DNA of 51,514 nucleotides, from the NCBI RefSeq assembly GCF_014652715.1, contig NZ_BMZI01000002.1, positions 141,308-192,821 of the forward strand, written 5' to 3'. Shown in pieces: positions 44,639-51,514 of the stretch. Within the stretch, counting starts at the first letter, position 1. Each line of letters opens with the position of its first letter. The notes under the pieces are model-generated. The model searched no databases. It was given only the letters and a program-made list of their open reading frames with translations, and was not told the origin of the DNA. This stretch comes from Salinicola rhizosphaerae (GTDB lineage Bacteria > Pseudomonadota > Gammaproteobacteria > Pseudomonadales > Halomonadaceae). A program made the position numbers and the translations under genes.

Positions 44639-45003
44639 GGCGTTCCCTGCGATCCTTGAATGCCGCTCGAAAGGCGGCTTTTCGGTTCCTGTGGGCCTCA
44701 CGGCTCTGCCGCGTGCCTGCACATTCTATCAGGCGCGTCACTATGCCCCACCCTTCGACGACTCTCAAAAAACCGCCGGGAGCGGTTTTTGACGCCGTAG
44801 GCGGCCCACAGGGTGGCCGCCAAGGATGGCGGGCCACAAAAAACCGCCGGGCAGTTTTGATCGGCGCCCCAACTCATGAAGGTACATACTCGAGCGAAGC
44901 GCGAGCCCAAATCGCATTGGCGAGAAGTGTGAGCGTTGACCATGCTGGGGGAGCAGCACTCCTACCATCGTAGCAATCCATCACCAAGCACGGAGGCTTG
45001 ACC
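44639..45003. other. Divergent region, TonB receptor / SDR, with three stacked hairpins
   Basis: This gap of about 365 bp holds no credible gene. It contains three inverted repeats in a row: AAAAACCGC/GCGGTTTTT (44768-44790), GGCGGCC/GGCCGCC (44800-44821) and AAAACCGCC/GGCAGTTTT (44840-44858, imperfect). The outer two look like bidirectional terminators, with T-runs on both strands. A TAGAAT -10-like hexamer (minus strand, about 44725-44730) may be the receptor promoter. Confidence 0.65.
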
Positions 45004-45801
45004 ATGGATCTCGCCATCAATGGCAAGACAGCGCTCATCACGGGCGCACAGGGCGGCATTGGCCTGGCAACGGCGAAGCAGTTGGCCGCCGAGGGTGTCA
45101 ACCTGGTCCTCAGCGATCTTGATGCCGAGGCTCTCGACAAAGCCGCCGCAACACTATCGGTGAAACCGCTCTGCATCACCGCGGACGTCACCGACCAGAG
45201 CGACGTCGACGCGCTGGTCGAACAGGGCACCGAGCGCTTCGGCGCTATCGATATCGTCATTCACACGGCGGGCGTGACCGGCGCCAAGGGCGACCCGCTC
45301 GAGCTCTCCGACGAGGACTACGAGCACGCCTGGAAGATCGACTTCTTCTCCGCCGTGCGCATGGCGCGAGCGACCATTCCGGCGATGCGCCAGCGTGGCT
45401 GGGGACGCTTCATCTGTATCACGTCGGAAAACACGGTGCAGCCCTACTGGGAAGAAGCGGTCTACAACACCGCCAAGGCCGCTCTCGGCGCCTTCATCAA
45501 GAATCTCTCCTACAAGGAAGCCGCCCATGGCGTGCTCTGCAACACGGTCGCGCCCGCCTTCATTGAGTCGCCGATGACCGACGGCATGATGGAGAATCGC
45601 GCCAAGGACCTGAACTGCTCGTTCGATGAGGCGGTGGAGAGCTTCCTCGCCGAGGAGCGCCCCGGCATCGTCGCCAAACGGCGCGGCCAAGTGGATGAGG
45701 TCGCTTTCGCCATCGCCATGCTGGCGTCCGAACGTGCCTCTTTCATCAACGGTAGCAACGTGCGCGTCGATGGGGGTTCGGTGCTAGCCGTCCAGAACTG
45801 A
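45004..45801 (+). CDS. SDR family oxidoreductase
   Basis: A 265-residue classical short-chain dehydrogenase with TGAQGGIG near residue 14, DLDAEAL after strand 2 (suggesting NAD preference), HTAGVTG near 90, the catalytic Ser in ITSENTV near 140, and YNTAK near 156. The C-terminus SFINGSNVRVDGGS is typical. The substrate is unknown. The ATG at 45004 has GGAGG 8 bases upstream; a TTG six bases earlier is too close to that site. It stands alone between two terminators. Confidence 0.87.
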   Translation: MDLAINGKTALITGAQGGIGLATAKQLAAEGVNLVLSDLDAEALDKAAATLSVKPLCITADVTDQSDVDALVEQGTERFGAIDIVIHTAGVTGAKGDPLELSDEDYEHAWKIDFFSAVRMARATIPAMRQRGWGRFICITSENTVQPYWEEAVYNTAKAALGAFIKNLSYKEAAHGVLCNTVAPAFIESPMTDGMMENRAKDLNCSFDEAVESFLAEERPGIVAKRRGQVDEVAFAIAMLASERASFINGSNVRVDGGSVLAVQN

Positions 45802-45825
45802 GCCACGCGGCTCGATACCGGTACG

Positions 45826-45859
45826 ACGAACAACGGGGCCAATGGGCCCCGTTGTTCGT
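45826..45859. terminator. Bidirectional terminator between the SDR and DUF481 genes
   Basis: ACGAACAACGGGGCC and GGCCCCGTTGTTCGT form a perfect 15-bp stem with a 4-base loop between convergent genes. No long T-run is present on either side. Confidence 0.7.
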
Positions 45860-45885
45860 TGTCCTCGACCGTCTCGCGTCGATGA

Positions 45886-46659
45886 TTACATGCTGTAGAC
45901 CAGCGACACCCCAGTCGTGGTATCGGTCTGACTGGATGCGCTCGGCGGCGGATTATCGTTGAACTCCACCTCGTAGGAGACCTTCAGCGCCAGCGAATCG
46001 TTCATCGCGACCGTCAGCGCCGTCTGCGAGCGACCGATGATGTTCTCATCGGAGGCTTCCGTCGCCAACGACTGGGAGAACTTGGAATTTTCCGAGAACT
46101 GCCAGTCGTAATCCAGACCGGCGTAGAGCAGGCCGACGTTGTCACTACCGCCCTCTTCGAACTCATCGTGACGCACACCCGGACCGACCTCGACCGCCAG
46201 CGAGTGCGGCGGACCAACGAGTAGCTGGCGACCGTAACCGCCGACCAGCGTGGACTGGGAATCGTAGCCCGAGAAGCGATCCTTGTCCCATCGCGCCAGA
46301 CCGAACAGATAGTTGTACTGGGACAGGTTATAGCGCGTCTTGCCCTGCACCATGTACTCCTCGGCGGAGGTCTCCTCGTCGTCGCTGGCGCTCTTGGCGC
46401 TCAGCTGAAGATTGTAGGACCAGGGCGCATTGAACCAGGTCATGTCCGCGCCGGCGCGCAGGCTCTCACTATTGCTGTTGCCACTGATCTTGTTGTAGCC
46501 GAGCTCGGCCTGGCCCTTGAACGGCTCATCGGCCGTGGCGGGATTGGCCATCGCATCGAAATCGTCGATCTGCGCCTGCGCGCTGCCCGCCAGCCCCAGG
46601 CTAACGACCCCGGCGGTGAAAAGAGAGTAGTGACGCAGACGTCTTCCTTGATACGGCAT
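45886..46659 (-). CDS. DUF481 family outer-membrane protein
   Basis: A 257-residue protein with a signal peptide (MPYQGRRLRHYSLFTAGVVS, cut after AQA near 31) and a beta-barrel of the DUF481 (YdiY-like) family. Its landmarks are FKGQAELGYNKISGNSNSES, SASDDEETSAEEYMVQGKTRYNLSQYNYLFG, DRFSGYDSQSTLVGGYGRQL and a C-terminal TTTGVSLVYSM. Members are induced by salt or acid stress in some bacteria; the function is unknown. The start at 46657-46659 has AGGA just upstream; the longer frame would run through its promoter. Confidence 0.85.
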   Translation of the reverse strand: MPYQGRRLRHYSLFTAGVVSLGLAGSAQAQIDDFDAMANPATADEPFKGQAELGYNKISGNSNSESLRAGADMTWFNAPWSYNLQLSAKSASDDEETSAEEYMVQGKTRYNLSQYNYLFGLARWDKDRFSGYDSQSTLVGGYGRQLLVGPPHSLAVEVGPGVRHDEFEEGGSDNVGLLYAGLDYDWQFSENSKFSQSLATEASDENIIGRSQTALTVAMNDSLALKVSYEVEFNDNPPPSASSQTDTTTGVSLVYSM

Positions 46660-46737
46660 TCGTCCTTGATGACTCACACTGTCGGCCTCTTGTGGCAATG
46701 AACATGGCTGAACGTCGAATTGACGCCAGCGTCGTTC

Positions 46738-46766
46738 ATTAAACTTAACCCAGGACAAGGACTCAA
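46738..46766 (-). promoter_or_regulatory. Sigma-70 promoter of the DUF481 gene
   Basis: On the minus strand, TTGAGT (46766-46761) and TTTAAT (46743-46738) are separated by 17 bp, a good housekeeping promoter. Transcription would begin near 46731, leaving a leader of about 70 nt. Confidence 0.65.
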
Positions 46767-46839
46767 CCGTGTCGGCGGCGCATTCACAATTCCCCCACGA
46801 TTGACTGACCGGCCGGCAACACGGCTGTCGATCTGCCAT

Positions 46840-46865
46840 AAAAAAGGCGAGCCAGTCGGCTCGCC
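46840..46865 (-). terminator. Rho-independent terminator, minus strand
   Basis: GGCGAGCC-GACT-GGCTCGCC, read on the minus strand, is a perfect 8-bp stem with a 4-base loop followed by six T residues (46845-46840). It lies about 200 bp beyond the D-amino-acid enzyme gene and ends either that message or the short transcript predicted just upstream. Confidence 0.9.
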
Positions 46866-46977
46866 ACAACAACTTCCGTCAATGATTCAGTCGATCTCAC
46901 CCCGACGGAAGAGCGCTCGGTTGATGACTTGATACTCGCCGCGAGAGGGCCCACGGCGAAGCTTCAAGCCTCGATGG
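46840..46977 (-). ncRNA. Candidate small RNA (or very small gene) with its own promoter
   Basis: On the minus strand TTGACG (47012-47007) and TACCTT (46989-46984) are 17 bp apart and would start a transcript near 46977 that ends at the strong terminator, about 138 nt. It can fold: TTCCGTC/GACGGAA and CGCCG/CGGCG stems precede the terminator. A 32-codon frame (TTG at 46985 to TGA at 46887), rich in Arg and ending NRALFRRGEID, spans the same stretch but has no ribosome site and begins before the predicted start. No homology to a known RNA was recognised. The alternative is a long 3' untranslated region of the upstream gene. Confidence 0.4.
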
Positions 46978-47018
46978 TTAGCCAAGGTAAGCGAGCGCCC
47001 GGCCGTCGTCAATATTTA

Positions 47019-47033
47019 TGGAAACGTTTTCCA
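47019..47033. promoter_or_regulatory. Palindromic operator candidate TGGAAACGTTTTCCA
   Basis: A 15-bp near-perfect dyad with the same TGGAAA-N3-TTTCCA core found before glcB. It lies 6 bp upstream of the -35 hexamer of the predicted short transcript and 30 bp after the end of the D-amino-acid enzyme gene. LacI- and RpiR-type regulators are among those that bind such sites. Confidence 0.5.
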
Positions 47034-47062
47034 GTTTTCGAATGATCGATACCCGAGCGACA

Positions 47063-48298
47063 TCAAAATGACGTCTCGATGATCGCCCGAACCGCAAGAT
47101 CGTCATCGACCAGCAGCAGGTTGCGCCACTTGTCGAAGGTCAGGCAGGGATGCGAAGTGCCGAGAGCGATCACATCGCCGACCGCGACGTCGGCATCGCC
47201 GGGAATCTCGATGAAGAGATGCTGATCCATGATGTGGAAGCTGCGCCAGCCACTGAGCAAGGTTGCCGTGGAAGCATCGCCATCGACGGGGTAGCGCCGC
47301 AGCGGAATCGGCAGATCGGGCTCGTGGCCGATATCGCGCTTGCCCAGCGCGACGATGGCAAGACCCGGCTCCGGCAGCGACTGAACATGCGCGAAGACTT
47401 CCAGCGCCGGCTGGAGTTCTCCCTCGAGCCCCGGCTGGCGTGCCTTGATATCCTCCATGGCACCGGCATAGAGCTTGTGGTCGTGAACCACATAGCAGCC
47501 GGGGCGCAGCACTGGCGTGTAATACTCACGCAGCTCGGCGTTATCAAAAGCCTCGGCGATCAGATCGAACCATTTGGAGCCAGAGGCGGTGACGATCGGC
47601 GCCTGGCGCTGAAGAACGCCGCTGGCGCGTAGCATCTTGACGGTATCGACCAGCCGCTCGCCGTAGGCGCGCACCGCGGCGATCTCGTCGTCGCCGCCAA
47701 TCAGCCCCTCGTAACCCTCGATGCCGACCAGCGCCAGCGCGGGCTGCTCCCCGATCGCCGTCGCCAGTGTTTCCACCTGCACCGCGTTGCGACAGCCACA
47801 GCGGCCGCCCTCGATGCCGAGCTCGATCAGCACGTTCAGCGTCAGGTTCCTGTCGGCGAAGAACTCACCCAGCGCGCGGACGTTGGCGACGCTGTCGACC
47901 ACGCAGTAATACTCCAGCCCCGCGGCGATGGCATCCGCCACCAGTACCATGTTCGCTCGGCCGACGAGCTGGTTGACCATCAGCACCCGCTCGATGCCGT
48001 GAGCGTGTGCCGCCGCCGTCTGCACCGCGGTTGCCAGCGTGATGCCCCACGCGCCCGCGTCGATCTGCCGTTTGAACATCTTGGTTGCCATGGTGGTCTT
48101 GCCGTGCGGCGCGAGCTTGGCGCCGTGCGCCTCGGCGAAGCGCTGCATCCAGGCGATGTTGTGCATGAGCGGTGCTTCGAAGATCGCCGCAGCGGGCAGC
48201 GGTACATCGGCAAGCAGGTTGGCCGGGCTTGCCAGAGGCGCCCCCTTCTCCAGTGGCCGCGGTCTGGCCCGGCCAACGACTTCCACGGTATCGGTCAT
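47063..48298 (-). CDS. PLP-dependent amino-acid deaminase (D-serine dehydratase / D-threonine aldolase-like)
   Basis: A 411-residue fold-type III PLP enzyme. The alanine-racemase-like N-terminal barrel begins near residue 35 and carries the PLP lysine Lys67 in APHGKTTM, then WGITLATA and ELGIEGGRCG. The C-terminal D-ser_dehydrat domain has LRPGCYVVHDH near 270 and the metal-ligand pair in TSHPCLTFDKW near 388. The family includes D-serine deaminases and D-threonine aldolases; the genomic partners (D-aminoacylase, RidA) favour a D-amino-acid deaminase. The start at 48296-48298 has AGGAGA upstream. It is divergent from the RpiR regulator. Confidence 0.87.
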   Translation of the reverse strand: MTDTVEVVGRARPRPLEKGAPLASPANLLADVPLPAAAIFEAPLMHNIAWMQRFAEAHGAKLAPHGKTTMATKMFKRQIDAGAWGITLATAVQTAAAHAHGIERVLMVNQLVGRANMVLVADAIAAGLEYYCVVDSVANVRALGEFFADRNLTLNVLIELGIEGGRCGCRNAVQVETLATAIGEQPALALVGIEGYEGLIGGDDEIAAVRAYGERLVDTVKMLRASGVLQRQAPIVTASGSKWFDLIAEAFDNAELREYYTPVLRPGCYVVHDHKLYAGAMEDIKARQPGLEGELQPALEVFAHVQSLPEPGLAIVALGKRDIGHEPDLPIPLRRYPVDGDASTATLLSGWRSFHIMDQHLFIEIPGDADVAVGDVIALGTSHPCLTFDKWRNLLLVDDDLAVRAIIETSF

Positions 48299-48414
48299 TC
48301 GTCTCTCCTCGAAAAACAGCGTTGTCATGAGCCAGGCATCGATACGACACCGCGCTTGCCCGTCGATCCGGCTTCGGCATCAAACCCTCTGTCAGATCCT
48401 CTGCCAGACCTTTG

Positions 48415-48459
48415 AGTTATTTACTAACACATAAAATAGAAATATGTTAGTTACTAACA
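48415..48459. promoter_or_regulatory. Paired operators of the D-amino-acid cluster
   Basis: TGTTAGTTACTAACA (48445-48459) is a perfect palindrome, and AGTTATTTACTAACA (48415-48429) matches it at 13 of 15 positions; centres are 30 bp apart. Both lie in the divergent intergenic region next to the RpiR gene, and the downstream one covers the first possible start codon. They are the best candidates for RpiR autoregulation. Confidence 0.65.
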
Positions 48460-48473
48460 AAGCCACCCCGTTC

Positions 48474-49355
48474 ATGGAAAGCGAGCCCGCCTTGAGTCAG
48501 GAAATCGACATTCTCTCGTTGATCACCGCCCGCCTGCCCAGTCTGCGCGACGCGGAAAAAAAGGTCGCCGGTCTGATCTTCGACGATATCGACTTCGTCG
48601 CCGAGGCGAGCATCGGTGAGATCGCCAAGCGCGCGGAAGTGAGCGATGCCACGGTGACGCGCTTCGCCCGCGCCGTCGAGTGTCGCAACGTGCGCGATCT
48701 CAAGACCCGCCTGACCCGGGCGCTCGCCGCCGGTCGTCGTTTCATCCAGGAGGCCAGCGAAGACGACGGCCTGGGCGTGATCTACGACACCGCCGCCCAG
48801 ACGCTGGCGCTGAATCGCACCTTGATGGAACAGGCGGATATCGAGGGCGCCGTGGAGATGCTCGATAGCGCCCGCCAGATTCTGGTATTCGGCGCCGGCG
48901 GCGGATCGACGGTGATGGCACAGGAGATGCAGTTCCGCCTGGTGAGGCTCGGCTACGCCATCAGCGCCTACCCGCAGTCACTGTTGCCGCGCATGGTCGC
49001 CTCCACGCTGGAGCCGAACGATGTCGTCGTCGCCCTTTCGGTAAGTGGCTATACCCCGGAAATCAACGAGGCGGCCGAGCTGGCACGTGAATATGGCGCT
49101 CGTGTACTGGCGATCACCGCCGTCGGTTCGCCGTTGGCCAGGATCGCCGATATCTCCCTGCCCCTGGCGGCTCGGGAGACCGACTACATCTATTTTCCGT
49201 CGTCGTCGCGCTACGCCATGATGGCCGCCGTCGATATGCTCGCGCTGGGCCTCGCGTTGCGTCACCGAATGCGGACCCGCGACAAGCTGCGCCGACTCAA
49301 GATCACGCTCGACGCCCACCGCGGCGGCGACAACCGACAGCCGCTGGGAGATTGA
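48474..49355 (+). CDS. MurR/RpiR family transcriptional regulator
   Basis: A 293-residue regulator from the chosen start. An N-terminal helix-turn-helix (LPSLRDAEKKVAGLIFDD then IGEIAKRAEVSDATVTRFARAVEC, residues 20-70) is followed by a SIS sugar-phosphate-isomerase-like sensing domain (about 120-260, ILVFGAGGGSTVMAQEMQFRL, VVALSVSGYTPEINEAAELA). An ATG at 48444 is also in frame but lies inside the operator, and neither start has a good ribosome site; a TTG at 48492 is a third option. It probably controls the flanking D-amino-acid genes. Its stop overlaps the region just before the deacylase start. Confidence 0.88.
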   Translation: MESEPALSQEIDILSLITARLPSLRDAEKKVAGLIFDDIDFVAEASIGEIAKRAEVSDATVTRFARAVECRNVRDLKTRLTRALAAGRRFIQEASEDDGLGVIYDTAAQTLALNRTLMEQADIEGAVEMLDSARQILVFGAGGGSTVMAQEMQFRLVRLGYAISAYPQSLLPRMVASTLEPNDVVVALSVSGYTPEINEAAELAREYGARVLAITAVGSPLARIADISLPLAARETDYIYFPSSSRYAMMAAVDMLALGLALRHRMRTRDKLRRLKITLDAHRGGDNRQPLGD

Positions 49356-49357
49356 GC

Positions 49358-50848
49358 GTGAGTCACGATCTTCTGATTCGCCGCGCTAGCGTGATCGACG
49401 GCAGCGGGCGCGAGCCCTTCATCGCCGACGTGGCGATCGACGGTGACCGCATCGTCGCCGTCGGCGATCTGGGTCACCCCGACGCCCGCGAGACGATCGA
49501 CGCCTGCGGGTTGATGCTGACACCCGGCTTCATCGACGTGCATACCCACGACGACACCAACGTCATCCGTACCCCGGAGATGCTGCCAAAGCTCTCCCAG
49601 GGCGTGACCACGGTGGTAGTCGGCAACTGCGGCATCAGCGCGAGCCCGGTGAGACTCCAGGGTGACGACGTGCCGGACCCGATGAATCTGCTTGGCCGCG
49701 CTGAGGATTTTCGCTATCCGACCTTCGCCGCCTACGCCGAGGCGATCGAGCAGGCGCAACCCAGCGTCAACGTCGCCGCGCTGATCGGCCACACCAGCCT
49801 GCGCAGTCAGGTCATGGATCGTTTCGACCGCCCAGCCAGCGAAGGCGAGATCATGGCCATGCGCGAGGCGCTGGAAACGGCATTGGCCGAGGGCGCGGTC
49901 GGCATGAGTTCCGGGCTCGCCTATCGCAACGCCTATCACGCGCCGACGGCCGAAATGAACGCCCTGGTCGAAGCGGTCGGCCGCGCCGGCGGCGTCTACA
50001 CGACCCACCTGCGCGACGAATTCGCCGGGCTGCCCGAAGCGATGGACGAAGCCTTCGCCACCGCCCGCCACGCCCAGGCGCCACTGGTGATTTCGCATCT
50101 GAAATGTGCCGGGGCCGGCAACTGGGGCAATGCGCCCAAGGCACTAGCGAAGCTCGATGCCGCCGCGCTGACCCACCACGTCAATTGCGACTGCTATCCG
50201 TACACCGCGGGATCATCGACGCTGGATCTGGGCCAGGTCACCGACGAGATCGATATCTTCATCACCTGGTCGGAGCCGTATCCGGAGATGGCGCGCCAGC
50301 CACTGAAAACGATCGCCGAAAGCTGGGAACTGTCGCTGATTGAGGCCGCTCGGCGCTTGCAGCCGGCAGGCGCCGTCTACCACAACATGAGCGAGGCGGA
50401 CATGCGGCTGGTGCTGTCGCACCCGCTGTCGATGGTCGGCTCGGATGGCCTTCCCAACGATCCGCATCCGCATCCGCGACTGTGGGGCGCGTTTCCCCGC
50501 GTGCTGGCGCACTACAGCCGCGATCTGAAACTGCTGCCGCTGACCGAAGCCGTGCGCAAGATGACCGGGCTTTCCGCCGCCAACTTCGGCCTCACCGACC
50601 GCGGCGAGATCCGCGTCGGTGCCTTCGCCGATCTGGTGCTGTTCGATCTCGAAGCCCTCGAGGATACCGCGACCTATAGCGCCCCGATCGCCAGGGCCAG
50701 CGGCATCGAGCGGGTCATCGTCAACGGTGTGATCAGCTACCGCCAGGGCGAGGCCAGCGGGCCCGGCGAACCCACAAGGACACGTGCCGGCAGATTGCTG
50801 CGTCGCGACGTGAAGCTCTCGCCCGCGCCAATCGCCCGTCTTCCATGA
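49358..50848 (+). CDS. N-acyl-D-amino-acid deacylase
   Basis: A 496-residue amidohydrolase-superfamily enzyme that cleaves N-acyl-D-amino acids to the free D-amino acid. It has the metal-binding FIDVHTHDDTN near residue 62, VVVGNCGIS, GMSSGLAYRNAYHAP, THLRDE and ISHLKCAGAGNWG in the barrel, and MVGSDGLPNDPHPHPRLWGAFPRVL near 365, all D-aminoacylase signatures. The GTG at 49358 has GGGAG 8 bases upstream; a TTG six bases earlier is too close. It starts 2 bp after the RpiR stop and is followed by a RidA gene, so the three form an operon. Confidence 0.92.
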   Translation: MSHDLLIRRASVIDGSGREPFIADVAIDGDRIVAVGDLGHPDARETIDACGLMLTPGFIDVHTHDDTNVIRTPEMLPKLSQGVTTVVVGNCGISASPVRLQGDDVPDPMNLLGRAEDFRYPTFAAYAEAIEQAQPSVNVAALIGHTSLRSQVMDRFDRPASEGEIMAMREALETALAEGAVGMSSGLAYRNAYHAPTAEMNALVEAVGRAGGVYTTHLRDEFAGLPEAMDEAFATARHAQAPLVISHLKCAGAGNWGNAPKALAKLDAAALTHHVNCDCYPYTAGSSTLDLGQVTDEIDIFITWSEPYPEMARQPLKTIAESWELSLIEAARRLQPAGAVYHNMSEADMRLVLSHPLSMVGSDGLPNDPHPHPRLWGAFPRVLAHYSRDLKLLPLTEAVRKMTGLSAANFGLTDRGEIRVGAFADLVLFDLEALEDTATYSAPIARASGIERVIVNGVISYRQGEASGPGEPTRTRAGRLLRRDVKLSPAPIARLP

Positions 50849-50897
50849 CTTACCGACTTACCCCGAACCCAACCGTGATTTCACAGGAGAACATGGC

Positions 50898-51290
50898 ATG
50901 AGCATCAAACGTTATGGCGTCGAGGGTGGCGTCGGCACCGGCGGCCAGAAGCTACCGTTCGCCCGCGCCACCGAAGCGGCCGGCTGGCTGTTCGTCTCGG
51001 GCCAGACGCCGATGACCGATGGCGAAGTCGTCGAAGGCAGCATCATCGAGCAGTCCCGACTCGCTTTCGCCAACTGCCTGGCCATCGCCGAAGAAGCTGG
51101 CTACGGCGTCGAGGACGTGGTTCACGTCACCGCCGTGCTCACCGACGCGCGCTACTTCAGCTCATTCAACAAGGTGTTCAAGGAAGTGTTCGGCGATCAC
51201 CCGCCGGCGCGGATCTGCAGCGTTCAGGACCTCGTCGTCGACTGCAAGGTGGAGGTCGATATCAAGTGCTATCGCGCCGACCGCGCCTAG
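50898..51290 (+). CDS. RidA family protein (D-amino-acid cluster copy)
   Basis: A 130-residue Rid protein with LFVSGQTP near residue 31, the imine-binding Arg105 in PPARICSVQ and the C-terminal DCKVEVDIKCY. It probably hydrolyses the enamine/imine released when the linked PLP enzyme deaminates D-serine-like substrates, protecting other PLP enzymes. It ends the rpiR-deacylase-ridA operon, 49 bp after the deacylase. AGGAGA lies before the ATG. It is clearly different from the RidA copy next to aapP. Confidence 0.88.
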   Translation: MSIKRYGVEGGVGTGGQKLPFARATEAAGWLFVSGQTPMTDGEVVEGSIIEQSRLAFANCLAIAEEAGYGVEDVVHVTAVLTDARYFSSFNKVFKEVFGDHPPARICSVQDLVVDCKVEVDIKCYRADRA

Positions 51291-51471
51291 CCTCGAAGCT
51301 GGCTGCGCTCGGCCATGCGTCGTTAAAAACCGACTCAATATGCTCATTTACACCCACGTAAACTGCGCTATCTCGTCGATTTTTGCCTCGCCTGACCATC
51401 GCTCGCCTAGCTTCGATATAGCGCTGGAATAATGCCCGCACGAGAGACAAAAGCGGAGAAGTTAGAAAGGT

Positions 51472-51497
51472 GGCCGCGCCCCGGCAAGGGCGCGGCC
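51472..51497. terminator. GC-rich hairpin at the right edge
   Basis: GGCCGCGCCC and GGGCGCGGCC form a perfect 10-bp stem with a 6-base loop, about 180 bp after the last gene. There is no T-run on the plus strand. It may end the D-amino-acid operon or a convergent gene beyond the window. The stretch 51291-51471 holds nothing else that I recognise. Confidence 0.5.
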
Positions 51498-51514
51498 GCA
51501 GTGAAAAACCCCAC

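Noticed and set aside
44639-45003. Cobalamin riboswitch upstream of the TonB receptor
   Set aside because: The B12-box and core pattern were looked for on the minus strand and not found; the structure there is a set of terminator-like hairpins.
46887-46985. A 32-codon frame as a transposase remnant or microprotein gene
   Set aside because: NRALFRRG loosely resembles the N-terminal part of some DDE transposases, but the match is too short, there is no ribosome site, and no inverted repeats flank it. It is kept only as an alternative in the sRNA finding.
50893-50900. ATG GCA TGA mini-frame overlapping the start of the second ridA
   Set aside because: Two codons just after the ribosome site could modulate initiation, but this is likely chance; the ATG at 50898 has proper spacing and gives the known protein.

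Overview
The window is chromosomal DNA of a GC-rich gammaproteobacterium. The best guess is Halomonadaceae (Halomonas, Salinicola, Chromohalobacter and relatives). This is inferred from base composition, protein character, the comM-ubiK-glnK-amtB and fprA/finR gene orders (both familiar from the Pseudomonas-Halomonas side of the class), and Pseudomonas-type REP hairpins. No rRNA, tRNA, CRISPR array, phage or intact insertion sequence was seen. Almost everything is core or metabolic gene content; the unusual signals lie in the non-coding DNA.

Layout. 1-2.4 kb: a sodium:alanine symporter (3' end beyond the left edge), a DUF423 membrane protein and a PaaI-like thioesterase. 2.57-2.76 kb: a probable CsrB/RsmZ-type regulatory RNA. 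2.9-8.1 kb: malate synthase G, then an alpha/beta hydrolase, a lipoprotein and a class I/II aminotransferase. 8.1-8.5 kb: a duplicated REP/BIME element. 8.5-12.9 kb: comM and ubiK on the minus strand, facing glnK-amtB-glnK on the plus strand. 13.0-14.9 kb: ferredoxin-NADP reductase divergent from its likely LysR regulator. 15.0-20.2 kb: a host-attachment-family protein, a RidA protein and the aapJQMP amino-acid ABC transporter. 20.5-24.1 kb: VanZ-like, DCC-family, hemE, ribA and hemolysin III genes. 24.2-32.8 kb: an ABC exporter, a DctB/DctD-type two-component system and a TAXI-TRAP transporter. 32.9-39.1 kb: DUF421, methyltransferase, SDR and djlA genes, then the dxs-ispA-xseB isoprenoid group. 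39.4-46.7 kb: a zinc alcohol dehydrogenase, serA, a small lipoprotein, a TonB receptor, an SDR and a DUF481 outer-membrane protein. 46.8-51.3 kb: a D-amino-acid utilisation module (PLP deaminase, RpiR regulator, N-acyl-D-amino-acid deacylase, RidA).

How the parts fit. Nitrogen and organic-acid scavenging dominate. Three good sigma-54 promoters are visible, in front of glnK-amtB, aapJQMP and the TAXI transporter. The first two have 17-bp NtrC-like palindromes upstream; the third has two DctD-like palindromes next to the dctBD genes. Two RidA-family proteins sit beside amino-acid metabolism, which suggests imine detoxification. I did not find a clearly new multi-gene system. The best candidates for undescribed biology are the GGA-rich sRNA at 2569-2755, a second short transcript candidate at about 46840-46980 behind a TGGAAA-N3-TTTCCA operator that also occurs in front of malate synthase, and the pairing of DctBD with a TAXI transporter.
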